From CAIZGX01 sp044371675 (GTDB lineage: Bacteria > Bacteroidota > Bacteroidia > Flavobacteriales_D > Sanyastnellaceae): a stretch of 64,000 nucleotides of DNA. A model generated the notes under the pieces. It was not told the DNA's origin. It did not search any database and saw only the letters and a list, made by a program, of their open reading frames with translations. Both the position numbers and the translations under genes were made by a program. This document shows positions 35,554 to 43,839 of this stretch, piece after piece. The DNA is taken from NCBI GenBank assembly GCA_044371675.1, contig JBILTF010000002.1, positions 1-64,000 on the forward strand. Direction: 5' to 3'. How positions within the stretch are numbered: position 1 is the stretch's first letter; each line of letters begins with the position of its first letter.

Positions 35554-36870
35554 ATGAAGATTGCAGTAGTAGGAACTGGTTACGTTGGACTCGTTACAGG
35601 AACGTGTTTCGCTGAAACAGGAAACGACGTTATATGCGTAGATATTAACGAAGAGAAAGTGGCGCAGATGAAGTCGGGCGTTATTCCGATTTATGAACCG
35701 CATTTGGACGTCTTGTTCGAGCGAAACATTCGCGATGGACGATTAACCTTTAGCACCGATTTGGCTTCATCAATTGTCGATGCACAAATTATTTTCTTGG
35801 CTCTTCCTACCCCACCGGGTGAAGACGGAAGCGCCGACCTAAGTTATGTCTTGGGCGTTGCGAAGCAATTGGGACATTTACTCACCGACTACAAAATTAT
35901 CGTTGATAAAAGTACGGTTCCTGTTGGAACAGCTGAATTGGTGAACAACGCCATTGCAGAACATGCAAAGGTTCAGTTCGATGTGGTGAGCAATCCTGAA
36001 TTTTTACGTGAAGGATTTGCGGTAGACGATTTCATGAAACCGGACCGCGTGGTTATTGGAACCCGCAGCGAACGCGCGAAACAGTTGATGAACGAATTGT
36101 ACAAGCCGTTTACGCGTCAAGGCAATCCGATTATCTTCATGGACGAGCGCAGTGCTGAGTTGACTAAGTACGCAGCGAATGCATTCTTGGCAACGAAGAT
36201 TTCATTCATGAATGAAATAGCGAACTTCTGTGAAAAAGTGGGCGCCGATGTAGACATGGTTCGTTTAGGTATTGGAACAGATGATCGCATTGGTAAACGT
36301 TTCTTGTTCCCGGGCATGGGTTACGGCGGAAGCTGCTTCCCAAAAGACGTTCAGGCATTGGCGAAATCGGGTAACGATAACGGATATGAATTCAAGATAT
36401 TGAAATCTGTGATGAAGGTCAACGAGCGTCAGAAGACGACTTTGCTGAAACCGATTCTTGATCATTTCAACAATTCATTAACGCATACCAAGATTGCAAT
36501 TTGGGGATTGGCGTTTAAGCCCGACACCGATGACATTCGCGAGGCACCAGCCTTGTACATGATTGAACATTTGTTGGAAGCCGGCGCAACAATTGTGGCT
36601 TACGATCCGGAAGCTATGCCGAACGTTCAAAAACAAAAAGGTTATGCCATCTCTTACGCATCCGATGCTTACGAGGCATTGGAAGGCGCAGATGCGTTGT
36701 TGATCTGCACGGAATGGGGCATGTTCCGCAATCCTGATTTCGATAAAATAGGAAATGCATTGAAGTCGAAAGTTATTTTCGATGGAAGGAATTTATATGA
36801 ACTCGACAAAATGCAAGAGTTGGGTTATTTCTACAAGAGCATTGGAAGATCAACTGTTAATCAAGACTAA
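35554..36870 (+). CDS. ugd: UDP-glucose 6-dehydrogenase
   Basis: 438 residues. The NAD domain starts VVGTGYVGLVTG, the substrate region is 'STVPVGTAELVNNAI', and the catalytic Cys is Cys261 in GYGGSCFPKD. The C-terminal NAD-binding-like domain includes 'AIWGLAFKPDTDDIREAPA'. It oxidises UDP-glucose twice to UDP-glucuronate. The next gene, 2 bp later, decarboxylates the product. Confidence 0.96.
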   Translation: MKIAVVGTGYVGLVTGTCFAETGNDVICVDINEEKVAQMKSGVIPIYEPHLDVLFERNIRDGRLTFSTDLASSIVDAQIIFLALPTPPGEDGSADLSYVLGVAKQLGHLLTDYKIIVDKSTVPVGTAELVNNAIAEHAKVQFDVVSNPEFLREGFAVDDFMKPDRVVIGTRSERAKQLMNELYKPFTRQGNPIIFMDERSAELTKYAANAFLATKISFMNEIANFCEKVGADVDMVRLGIGTDDRIGKRFLFPGMGYGGSCFPKDVQALAKSGNDNGYEFKILKSVMKVNERQKTTLLKPILDHFNNSLTHTKIAIWGLAFKPDTDDIREAPALYMIEHLLEAGATIVAYDPEAMPNVQKQKGYAISYASDAYEALEGADALLICTEWGMFRNPDFDKIGNALKSKVIFDGRNLYELDKMQELGYFYKSIGRSTVNQD

Positions 36871-36872
36871 TT

Positions 36873-37856
36873 ATGGAACGCGTACTTATAACCGGAGCTG
36901 CCGGATTTCTTGGAAGTCATTTGTGCGATCGTTTCCTGAAGGAAGGGTTCGAAGTGATTGGCATGGACAATCTTATTACAGGTGACCTGAAGAACATTGA
37001 ACACTTGTTTCCCAGCGAGCACTTCACGTTTTACAATCACGACGTTTCGAATTTCATTCATATTCCTGGAAAGCTCGATTACATTGTGCATTTCGCTTCT
37101 CCGGCCTCTCCTATTGACTATTTGAAAATTCCTATTCAAACCTTGAAGGTTGGATCGTTGGGAACGCACAACTGTTTGGGATTGGCGCGTGAAAAGAATG
37201 CTCGCATTATTGTGGCGTCTACTAGTGAAGTGTACGGAGATCCTTTGGTTCATCCGCAAACGGAAAGTTATTGGGGACATGTGAATCCTGTTGGGCCTCG
37301 CGGAGTTTACGACGAAGCGAAGCGTTTTCAGGAAGCCATTACCATGGCTTATCATACTTATCATGGTGTTGAAACACGCATTGTGCGCATCTTCAACACC
37401 TACGGTCCGCGCATGCGTCTGAACGACGGACGTGTATTGCCGGCATTTATTGGTCAGGCTATTCGTGGAGAAGATTTAACGGTATTCGGCGACGGGTCTC
37501 AGACGCGTTCGTTTTGTTATGTAGATGATTTGGTGGAAGGAATTTATCGTTTGTTGATGAGCGACTACGCACAGCCGGTGAATGTTGGAAATCCGGATGA
37601 GATTACCATTTTAGATTTCGCGAAAGAGATTATTAAGTTAACAGGAACCGATCAGAAGATCGTTTACAACCCCTTGCCTACTGACGATCCGAAGCAGCGC
37701 AGACCGGACATTACCTTGGCGCAAAGTATATTGGGTTGGGAGCCGAAGGTTCATCGCAGTGAAGGATTGAAGATTACTTATGATTACTTCAAGTCGTTGA
37801 CAACAGAGGAATTGAATAAAGTAGAACACAAGAATTTCGAGAAATACTCGCATTAA
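36873..37856 (+). CDS. uxs: UDP-glucuronate decarboxylase (UDP-xylose synthase)
   Basis: 327 residues, extended SDR with ITGAAGFLGSHLCD for NAD and the YDEAK active site (Tyr146, Lys150). 'ASTSEVYGDP' and 'GPRMRLNDGRVLP' are typical of UXS enzymes. It converts UDP-glucuronate into UDP-xylose for extracellular polysaccharide or glycan synthesis. Its stop overlaps the start of the acetyltransferase as TAATG. Confidence 0.94.
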   Translation: MERVLITGAAGFLGSHLCDRFLKEGFEVIGMDNLITGDLKNIEHLFPSEHFTFYNHDVSNFIHIPGKLDYIVHFASPASPIDYLKIPIQTLKVGSLGTHNCLGLAREKNARIIVASTSEVYGDPLVHPQTESYWGHVNPVGPRGVYDEAKRFQEAITMAYHTYHGVETRIVRIFNTYGPRMRLNDGRVLPAFIGQAIRGEDLTVFGDGSQTRSFCYVDDLVEGIYRLLMSDYAQPVNVGNPDEITILDFAKEIIKLTGTDQKIVYNPLPTDDPKQRRPDITLAQSILGWEPKVHRSEGLKITYDYFKSLTTEELNKVEHKNFEKYSH

Positions 37857-38443
37857 TGGAAAAGGAATACTTTGCGCATGAATCTTCGTTTATAGACGAA
37901 GGCTGCACCATTGGAAAAGGCACTAAGATTTGGCATTTCACACATGTGATGTCGAATTGTGTGTTGGGTGAAAACTGCAACTTGGGACAGAATGTGGTTG
38001 TGAGTCCAGACGTTAAGTTGGGCAACAACGTGAAGGTTCAGAACAATGTCAGTATCTACACGGGCGTTGAATGTGAGGACGATGTGTTCTTGGGTCCTTC
38101 GTGTGTCTTCACGAATGTGATTAATCCGAGAAGCGCAGTTGCTCGTAAAGACGAATACCGCAAAACAATAGTACGCAGAGGCGCCAGTATTGGTGCGAAT
38201 GCCACCATTGTATGCGGACACGAGATTGGCGAGTACGCCTTTATAGGTGCGGGAGCTGTGGTAACTAAAGAGGTGCCAGCGTTTGCTTTGGTCATGGGGA
38301 ATCCTGCACGTCAAACCGGCTGGATGAGCAAGTTCGGACATAAGCTGCATTTTCATGCTAACGGTGAAGCAGTATGTGAGGAAAGTGGGGAAGTTTATGT
38401 TTTGGAAAAAGGCGCGGTTAGAACTGCTGAAGTTACGGAGTAA
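37856..38443 (+). CDS. Left-handed beta-helix acyltransferase (WbpD/WlbB-like)
   Basis: 195 residues. Hexapeptide repeats run from about residue 10 to 150 (IGKGTKIW, LGENCNLGQNV, LGNNVKVQNN, IGANATIVCGHEIGEYAFIGAGAVV), ending GNPARQTGWM, the pattern of WbpD/WlbB UDP-sugar N-acetyltransferases. It would acetylate an amino sugar nucleotide in O-antigen or exopolysaccharide assembly. A C-terminal tail with Cys and Glu follows the helix. The next bases are a linker-hairpin array. Confidence 0.88.
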   Translation: MEKEYFAHESSFIDEGCTIGKGTKIWHFTHVMSNCVLGENCNLGQNVVVSPDVKLGNNVKVQNNVSIYTGVECEDDVFLGPSCVFTNVINPRSAVARKDEYRKTIVRRGASIGANATIVCGHEIGEYAFIGAGAVVTKEVPAFALVMGNPARQTGWMSKFGHKLHFHANGEAVCEESGEVYVLEKGAVRTAEVTE

Positions 38444-38505
38444 CTAATGCCCTTCTGGCGAATGGTTTCAACGAATACCGTTGGCGAATGTATTCGACTT
38501 TTAAG
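38444..38505. repeat. Linker-hairpin array, CGAATG family
   Basis: Immediately after the stop codon, copies of a TAATG/CGAATG linker alternate with short palindromes: CCcttctGG, GTTtcAAC, CCgttGG, then GGCGAATGTATTCGACT, whose end nearly repeats 43310-43330. No ORF. The same family recurs at 43.2 kb. Confidence 0.6.
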
Positions 38506-38590
38506 TCAATTCATTATCAATTTAATAATACTTAAATGTCGAAGTCAAGAGATATTATCGTTAATTAGCAACTAATAATTACCTCTACTC

Positions 38591-39667
38591 ATGAATAAAC
38601 CATCTGTTAGTTTTTTCAAGAAACTGTTTGCGAATGGCATTAGACCATTAAAACTTGTTTCACTTGCCTTTGTTTTATTTTGCGGCTTATTGGTTCAAGC
38701 TCAACCGGATACGCAAATACGCGGATTTGTTGATTTTGGCACGAATTACAAAAATGATCAAGTCAATTTCACCCTAGGTGAGCAGGATTTATTTATCACA
38801 TCAGACATCTCCGATCGAGTTTCCTTTTTAGGTGAATCCGTTTTTAAATTCTCGGCAAACTCTCCTACGAAATTTGATGTGAGTATTGAACGAATTATTC
38901 TAAAATACAACATCAAAGGAAATCACAATGTGTTATTTGGTAAACACCATACTCCTGTTAACTATTGGAACGACTCTTACCACCACGGTCGCGTTCTGTT
39001 CCCAACAATTTTTCGTCCTATGATGTTTGATATGGGCGTTGTTCCCTTGCACACAACGGGACTGCGTTTTCAAGGACAAAACCTCGGCAAACTGCGTTTC
39101 GGTTACGACGCCTTGTTTGGAAACGGAGTTGCATCGACCGACGCAATCGACATCAATAAAATGAAATCTGTGATGTTAGGAGCACACATAACACCTAAGG
39201 ATGGACTTAGAATTGGACTAAGCTATTACCAAGACTACATTCCTAAAGGAGCAGCACTTCATCATTCAAGCAATGTTAGCAAGCAAAATGTAAAACAAGC
39301 CTTGTACAGTGGTTCAGTATCTTACTTCGGTTCAAAATACGAACTGCTAGCTGAATCTTCAATGGTTGTGAATAAGAACGATTCCACGGGAGTTAATGTT
39401 AGTCCAACGGCTTACATATATGCTGGTTACCGTACGAAGTATAAATTGGTTCCTTATATGCGTGTCGATTTATTGAATTTCAGTTCGGAAGAAGTGCTTT
39501 TTTCGAACAAGAGACAGCGAGGCGCACTTGTTGGTTTGCGTTATGAGATTAACTATTTGACTGTTTTGAAACTCGAATACAATTACACGGAATCCATGTC
39601 AATGGCGAATCACTCCTCGATGACCAATACCAGAGCTATTAATTTTCAATTTGCTATTGGATTCTAA
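38591..39667 (+). CDS. Porin-like outer membrane beta-barrel protein
   Basis: 358 residues with a long signal peptide (cleavage after VQA, about residue 37). The mature part alternates hydrophobic/polar residues in strands that end in aromatic residues (IRGFVDFGTNY, 'FDVSIERIILKYNI', LRFGYDALFGNG, LRIGLSYYQDY, 'YIYAGYRTKYKLVPYMRVDLL', LVGLRYEINY) and terminates FQFAIGF, the C-terminal aromatic expected for an outer membrane barrel. I take it as a porin-type protein; the ligand is unknown. First gene of the sensor unit, 12 bp before the next. Confidence 0.8.
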   Translation: MNKPSVSFFKKLFANGIRPLKLVSLAFVLFCGLLVQAQPDTQIRGFVDFGTNYKNDQVNFTLGEQDLFITSDISDRVSFLGESVFKFSANSPTKFDVSIERIILKYNIKGNHNVLFGKHHTPVNYWNDSYHHGRVLFPTIFRPMMFDMGVVPLHTTGLRFQGQNLGKLRFGYDALFGNGVASTDAIDINKMKSVMLGAHITPKDGLRIGLSYYQDYIPKGAALHHSSNVSKQNVKQALYSGSVSYFGSKYELLAESSMVVNKNDSTGVNVSPTAYIYAGYRTKYKLVPYMRVDLLNFSSEEVLFSNKRQRGALVGLRYEINYLTVLKLEYNYTESMSMANHSSMTNTRAINFQFAIGF

Positions 39668-39679
39668 AAACTACCCATT

Positions 39680-40141
39680 ATGAAAAAAATAGTTACGAAA
39701 TTACTTTTCGGTTTTATACTCATTGCTTCCATCATTTCATTACCAAGTGCAACCCCTGTTGAGGAGTCAAGCATCATGGTTATTGCAAATGTGAAAGGAG
39801 CGCCGACCTCTCTTACAATGAAGGAGTTAAAATCCATATTCCAAGGAGAAAAGCAACGTTGGAATGACGGTACAAAAATCTCGATTGCGTTTATGAAATC
39901 GTCTACCCCAATTGGGAGGGCGACCGCAAGCAAAGTACTTAATATGAGTGGCGATCAACTTAATAAATTTTGGCTCGCACTTGTTTTTCAAGGTAAAGCG
40001 AAAGCCCCTGTATTCTTTGGGTCGTCTAACGAAGTGGAAAGTTTTGTTTCACAAAATCCGGGCTCTATTGGAGTTGTTGACGCCGGCTATCAGTTGAAAG
40101 ACTCTAGAGTTATTTCCATCGAAGGAAAGAAATCGTTTTAA
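39680..40141 (+). CDS. Small periplasmic binding protein-like (PBP-like, PstS-related) protein
   Basis: 153 residues including a signal peptide (about 1-25). The body shows 'LTMKELKSIFQGEKQRWNDGTKI' and 'IGRATASKVLNMSGDQLNKFW', and 'VSQNPGSIGVVDAGYQL' near the end, the hallmark sequence order of the PBP-like/phosphate-binding superfamily. It is about half the length of PstS, so it should represent a single-lobe or reduced version. Tight spacing to the kinase (12 bp) suggests it feeds ligand state to it. Phosphate or another oxyanion is inference. Confidence 0.8.
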   Translation: MKKIVTKLLFGFILIASIISLPSATPVEESSIMVIANVKGAPTSLTMKELKSIFQGEKQRWNDGTKISIAFMKSSTPIGRATASKVLNMSGDQLNKFWLALVFQGKAKAPVFFGSSNEVESFVSQNPGSIGVVDAGYQLKDSRVISIEGKKSF

Positions 40142-40153
40142 TATTATCTGTTT

Positions 40154-41608
40154 ATGAAACTTTCGCTGAAGTCGAAAATCTGGTTTACCATGCTTTCCGT
40201 GGTATTGATGTTTGCTTTTTTTGTTCTGTTCTATTTCCCTGAACAACAGCAAAAGGTGTTATTGAATAACTATAATACCGAAGTTCAAAATCTCTCGAAT
40301 ACTGTTGCCCTCGGTGTGAAAATTGCCTTGACGGAACAGAATTTTGAGGGGGTAACAACAGCTATGGACTTTGTTTTAAAGAAGGATGAGTTGATTTTTG
40401 TGAGTCTGATTCAAACAGACGATTCAACCAAAGAGAAAACTGTTCTAAAAACCGTTCCTGAAGACTATCCTGTAGAAATTAACATGGGATCAATAGATAC
40501 CATGATAGTTAAGGTTTCACCTTTCGTCACCCCTACCATGAGCGGTGAAATCATGATTGGAATGGGTACCCACCAAATCGTGGAAAGTAAAAAAGAGATT
40601 CGCAACACGTCGTTAATCGTTTGCTTGATTGTTTTGTGTATTGGAGTATTTATCGGATTCCTTCTATCCAAAAACATTACAGTTCCAGTGTTGGCACTTC
40701 GAGATGCGGCTCTAAAAGTTGGCGAGGGTGATCGAACACAGCAAGTGAATTCGAACGGAAAAGATGAAATTGGTGAATTGGGACGGGCGTTTAATAAAAT
40801 GGTGAATGAGCTCTCAATAGCTGAAACCGAGCGTAAAGCAGCTCAGCAACAATTGATACAATCAGAGAAAATGGCGTCACTGGGACAGATGACTGCTGGT
40901 ATAGCCCATGAAATAAAGAACCCGCTTAATTTCGTTAACAATTTTTCTGCACTCTCTGTGGAACTTCTTGAAGAACTTGAAGAATCTACTGATGAAGAAG
41001 ATAAAATTGAAATCATGGAAAGTTTGAAGAGTAATCTTAAAAAGATTACAGCTCATGGAAAACGTGCCGATTCAATTGTAGCTACCATGCTGCAGCATTC
41101 TCGAGGATCTGTCGGCGCGAAAGTTCCAACAAATATCAATCAGTTGTGTACCGAATTTACAGATTTAGCCTTTCATGGTATACGCACTAAATCTAGAGAT
41201 TTTAATTGCATAATAACGAAGAACTACGACGAAAACCTTCCACTGGTCAATGCGATTCCACAAGATTTGAGTCGAGTTATTCTTAATCTTCTTAACAACG
41301 GTTTTTATGCTGTTGCCGATCGTGCGAAAAAATCGGAACTTTCAGATTATAAGCCGGAGGTTTGTGTAAGTACTGAGAGAAAAGAAGGAAGTGTTTTCAT
41401 ACATGTTCGTGATAATGGAAGTGGAATTCCAAGTGCCATCAAGGATAAAATCTTTGAACCTTTCTTTACAACCAAACCAACAGGAGAAGGAACTGGATTA
41501 GGTCTTTCGTTGAGCTATGACATCGTTACCAAAGAACATCAAGGAATGATGAGCGTGGAATCCGAAGAAGGAAGTTTCACTCAATTTACCATTCAATTAC
41601 CCATTTAA
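40154..41608 (+). CDS. Membrane sensor histidine kinase
   Basis: 484 residues. Membrane helices at about 8-29 and 152-172 enclose a small periplasmic domain (30-151); a HAMP domain (172-225) and short coiled coil lead to HisKA with His252 (GIAHEIKNPLNF), then an HATPase domain with the N-box 'NLLNNGFYAVADRAKK', DNGSGIP and 'GEGTGLGLSLSYDIV' (G-boxes). It is complete. The periplasmic domain is likely the contact for the PBP-like protein. Its only visible partners are the two receiver proteins directly downstream. Confidence 0.92.
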   Translation: MKLSLKSKIWFTMLSVVLMFAFFVLFYFPEQQQKVLLNNYNTEVQNLSNTVALGVKIALTEQNFEGVTTAMDFVLKKDELIFVSLIQTDDSTKEKTVLKTVPEDYPVEINMGSIDTMIVKVSPFVTPTMSGEIMIGMGTHQIVESKKEIRNTSLIVCLIVLCIGVFIGFLLSKNITVPVLALRDAALKVGEGDRTQQVNSNGKDEIGELGRAFNKMVNELSIAETERKAAQQQLIQSEKMASLGQMTAGIAHEIKNPLNFVNNFSALSVELLEELEESTDEEDKIEIMESLKSNLKKITAHGKRADSIVATMLQHSRGSVGAKVPTNINQLCTEFTDLAFHGIRTKSRDFNCIITKNYDENLPLVNAIPQDLSRVILNLLNNGFYAVADRAKKSELSDYKPEVCVSTERKEGSVFIHVRDNGSGIPSAIKDKIFEPFFTTKPTGEGTGLGLSLSYDIVTKEHQGMMSVESEEGSFTQFTIQLPI

Positions 41609-41614
41609 ATTGCT

Positions 41615-41986
41615 ATGAAATTACTTGTTGTTGACGACGAATTGGATGTGAAGGACATGTTCCTTCAGCGATTCCGAAAAGAAATAAAAGCCGGCAAATT
41701 ATCTTTAGTGTTTGCTCATTCCGGGGAGGAAGCAATAGAGCTACTGAGTCAAACCCAACCTATGGATGTTGTTTTAATTTTGAGCGATATTAATATGCCA
41801 GGTATGACTGGTTTTGATTTGCTTAAAATTGTAAAAGATAAACTCCCAGCATTAAAAGTATTTATGGTTTCGGCCTATGGTGATGCATTGAACATGGATA
41901 AAGCAAGGGAAAACGGCGCCGATGATTTTATTGAAAAACCTGTTAACTTTAAATTACTGGAAGAAAAGATATTTAGTACACAATAA
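41615..41986 (+). CDS. Stand-alone response regulator receiver
   Basis: 123 residues, a bare receiver domain. Acidic pocket Asp7/Asp8, phosphorylated Asp58 (LSDINMPG), the Ser/Thr switch in MVSAYG and Lys108 in EKPVN. No output domain, so it acts through protein contacts, probably with the cyclase protein. Spacing 6 bp after the kinase and 5 bp before the cyclase. Confidence 0.93.
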   Translation: MKLLVVDDELDVKDMFLQRFRKEIKAGKLSLVFAHSGEEAIELLSQTQPMDVVLILSDINMPGMTGFDLLKIVKDKLPALKVFMVSAYGDALNMDKARENGADDFIEKPVNFKLLEEKIFSTQ

Positions 41987-41991
41987 AAAAT

Positions 41992-43212
41992 ATGGCTGAA
42001 AGAATCTTATTTGTAGATGATGAGCCGGACATGGTAGAGCTGATCACGCAACGACTTAGAAAGCAAGTTCGTGATCATCGATTTGTATTAGAATTTGCTG
42101 GGAATGGCCGAATAGCTCTTGAAAAATTAAAGGAATTTGACGATATCCGTATCATCGTCACAGACATTAATATGCCTGAAATGGATGGGTTAACCTTGCT
42201 CGCGGAGCTCGGAAAACTAGATAGACCTACTCGCACTTTAGTAGTATCGGCATACGGCGACATGCAAAATATAAGAACGGCAATGAACAATGGCGCTTTC
42301 GATTTTGTAACCAAACCTATTGATTTTGCCGACCTTGGTCTAACCCTTGATAAGACTATTCACGAAGTTCTGTATTTATTACAATCAATAGATACAAAAC
42401 AGAAACTCCAGGATGAGACCCTTGAGCGAATTAAAGCGCAGGACGAAGCATTGAAACAAGCCGCAGAAAATGCAAAACTCATTACTGAACAAAATGTAAT
42501 TCTCGAAGAAAAAGTATCCGCGCGAACCTTAGAGTTGGCGGAAAAAAACGATATCCTGAATGTCGAACTTCAAAGAAGTGAGGAACTGTTGCTTAATATT
42601 CTTCCTTACGAGACAGCTCAAGAGCTTAAAACAAATGGAAAGGCGGTGGCCCGATTTTATCCTGAAGTATCAGTAATGTTCACTGATTTCAAAGGGTTCA
42701 CTCAGATTGCCGAAAAACTTTCGCCTGAACAATTGGTGCAAGAAATCGACGAGTTTTTTACGGCGTTTGACCTAATCATTGATAAACACGGAATAGAGAA
42801 AATTAAAACCATAGGAGATGCATACATGGCTGCTGGAGGTTTGCCAGCTGTAAATGACACACATGCACTAGATCTTGTAAACGCGGCTGTGGACATTATT
42901 CAGTATATGAATGAGCAAAAGCAAATACGCACTGCAGCTGGTCGTCCTATTTTTGATATTCGTGTAGGAATTCACACTGGGCCTGTCGTGGCTGGGATTG
43001 TAGGACATAAAAAATTCGCTTACGATATTTGGGGCGATGCAGTAAATCTTGCATCTCGAATGGAATCTTCGGGCGAACCCGGACAAATAAATATCAGTCA
43101 AGCCACATACGACCGAATCAATTCTAACTATTCTTGCGTTTTCAGAGGAGAAATAGAAGCCAAGAACAAAGGAAAAGTCGGAATGTATTTCGTTGACATT
43201 CCAACAAAGTAA
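41992..43212 (+). CDS. Receiver-adenylate cyclase fusion
   Basis: 406 residues. Receiver domain 1-120 (phospho-Asp58, Lys108), a long coiled coil (about 133-200) ending in the 'LLLNILPYETAQELK' linker typical of class III cyclases, and a catalytic domain 224-400. Metal ligands are Asp232 (FTDFKGFT) and Asp276 (KTIGDAYMA); Lys272 and Asp345 (YDIWGDAVN) are the adenine-selective pair; Asn352 and Arg356 complete the site. This predicts ATP to cAMP. Phosphorylation by the upstream kinase would control cyclase activity. Confidence 0.93.
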   Translation: MAERILFVDDEPDMVELITQRLRKQVRDHRFVLEFAGNGRIALEKLKEFDDIRIIVTDINMPEMDGLTLLAELGKLDRPTRTLVVSAYGDMQNIRTAMNNGAFDFVTKPIDFADLGLTLDKTIHEVLYLLQSIDTKQKLQDETLERIKAQDEALKQAAENAKLITEQNVILEEKVSARTLELAEKNDILNVELQRSEELLLNILPYETAQELKTNGKAVARFYPEVSVMFTDFKGFTQIAEKLSPEQLVQEIDEFFTAFDLIIDKHGIEKIKTIGDAYMAAGGLPAVNDTHALDLVNAAVDIIQYMNEQKQIRTAAGRPIFDIRVGIHTGPVVAGIVGHKKFAYDIWGDAVNLASRMESSGEPGQINISQATYDRINSNYSCVFRGEIEAKNKGKVGMYFVDIPTK

Positions 43213-43330
43213 CGAATGCCCTGCGGGCGAATGCCTTTGTAAAAGGTAAGAGAAGTTAAGAAAAGGTAAGAGAGGGGATAATGTACTTCGTACGAATGCC
43301 TGCGGCGAATGCTTCGCGAATGTCTTCGAC
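43213..43330. repeat. Linker-hairpin array, CGAATG family
   Basis: Directly behind the cyclase stop: CGAATG linkers alternate with palindromes CCCtgcGGG, CCTTTgtaAAAGG, TACttcGTA, CCtgcGG, CttcG and TCttcGA; a purine-rich spacer sits in the middle. The loop is most often TTC or TGC. The last unit matches the one at 38490. Confidence 0.65.
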
Positions 43331-43416
43331 TGGTTATCCAATAACACCGTTCCAATTATGAAATAGGAATTACGAAGTAGGAATAAATCCGAAGGATTTC
43401 CAATAACGTAGTTCAT
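43331..43416. repeat. Linker-hairpin array, TTCCTAC family (reverse orientation)
   Basis: Abuts the previous array. On the minus strand it reads TTATTCCTACTTCGTAAT, exactly the 18-mer at 63477-63494, and includes the palindrome AAATCCgaaGGATTT. The distance to the next start (43499) leaves about 80 bp for a promoter of the respiration operon. Confidence 0.65.
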
Positions 43417-43498
43417 TGACATTTATCATAACCTCAATTGAGCGCACTCATTTCCATTTAACAAGGATTATCGGAATTTCGTGCTTTGAATAAAGAGC

Positions 43499-43837
43499 AT
43501 GATCGTTAATCCCAATACTACCGTGAATGAACTGATGTGCCAGTTCGCTGAGCACTTTCCTTTTCTACGCTTAGCGTTTTATGAAGGAAGTGGTTCGAAA
43601 AAACGTGTGGCAACAGAAAACGACTTCGCTCTGAAAAATAGAAAAAAAAGTGTTGAAGTAATTTTCGAAAGATCAACCAAAGTCCGAGATTTCATTGATG
43701 AATTAGAGAAATCACTCGGTTGGAAAGTACAAATACTTCGAAGCAGCGGAAAACTCTACATTGAAACTTCGGTTACTGATCAATGGACCCTCGATAGACA
43801 AAACCAAGAGGGAGCTGAACTTTCAAGCAACTTGTAA
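43499..43837 (+). CDS. Conserved small protein upstream of ccoI, function unknown
   Basis: 112 residues, soluble, no signal or membrane segment. Visible pattern: TTVNELMCQFAEHFPFLRL near the start and LGWKVQILRSSGKLYIETS followed by TDQWTLDRQNQEG at the end. From memory, proteins with this FPFL...SGxLxxETxxTDxWTL...QN arrangement occur widely in Bacteroidota; no function is assigned. Its stop lies 2 bp before ccoI, so it belongs to the cbb3 oxidase operon and could act in its assembly or regulation. Confidence 0.75.
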   Translation: MIVNPNTTVNELMCQFAEHFPFLRLAFYEGSGSKKRVATENDFALKNRKKSVEVIFERSTKVRDFIDELEKSLGWKVQILRSSGKLYIETSVTDQWTLDRQNQEGAELSSNL

Positions 43838-43839
43838 CC

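Noticed and set aside
43213..43416. CRISPR array
   Set aside because: Linkers are 6-10 bp and the variable parts are palindromes of 5-13 bp, much shorter than CRISPR repeats and spacers; no cas genes in the window.
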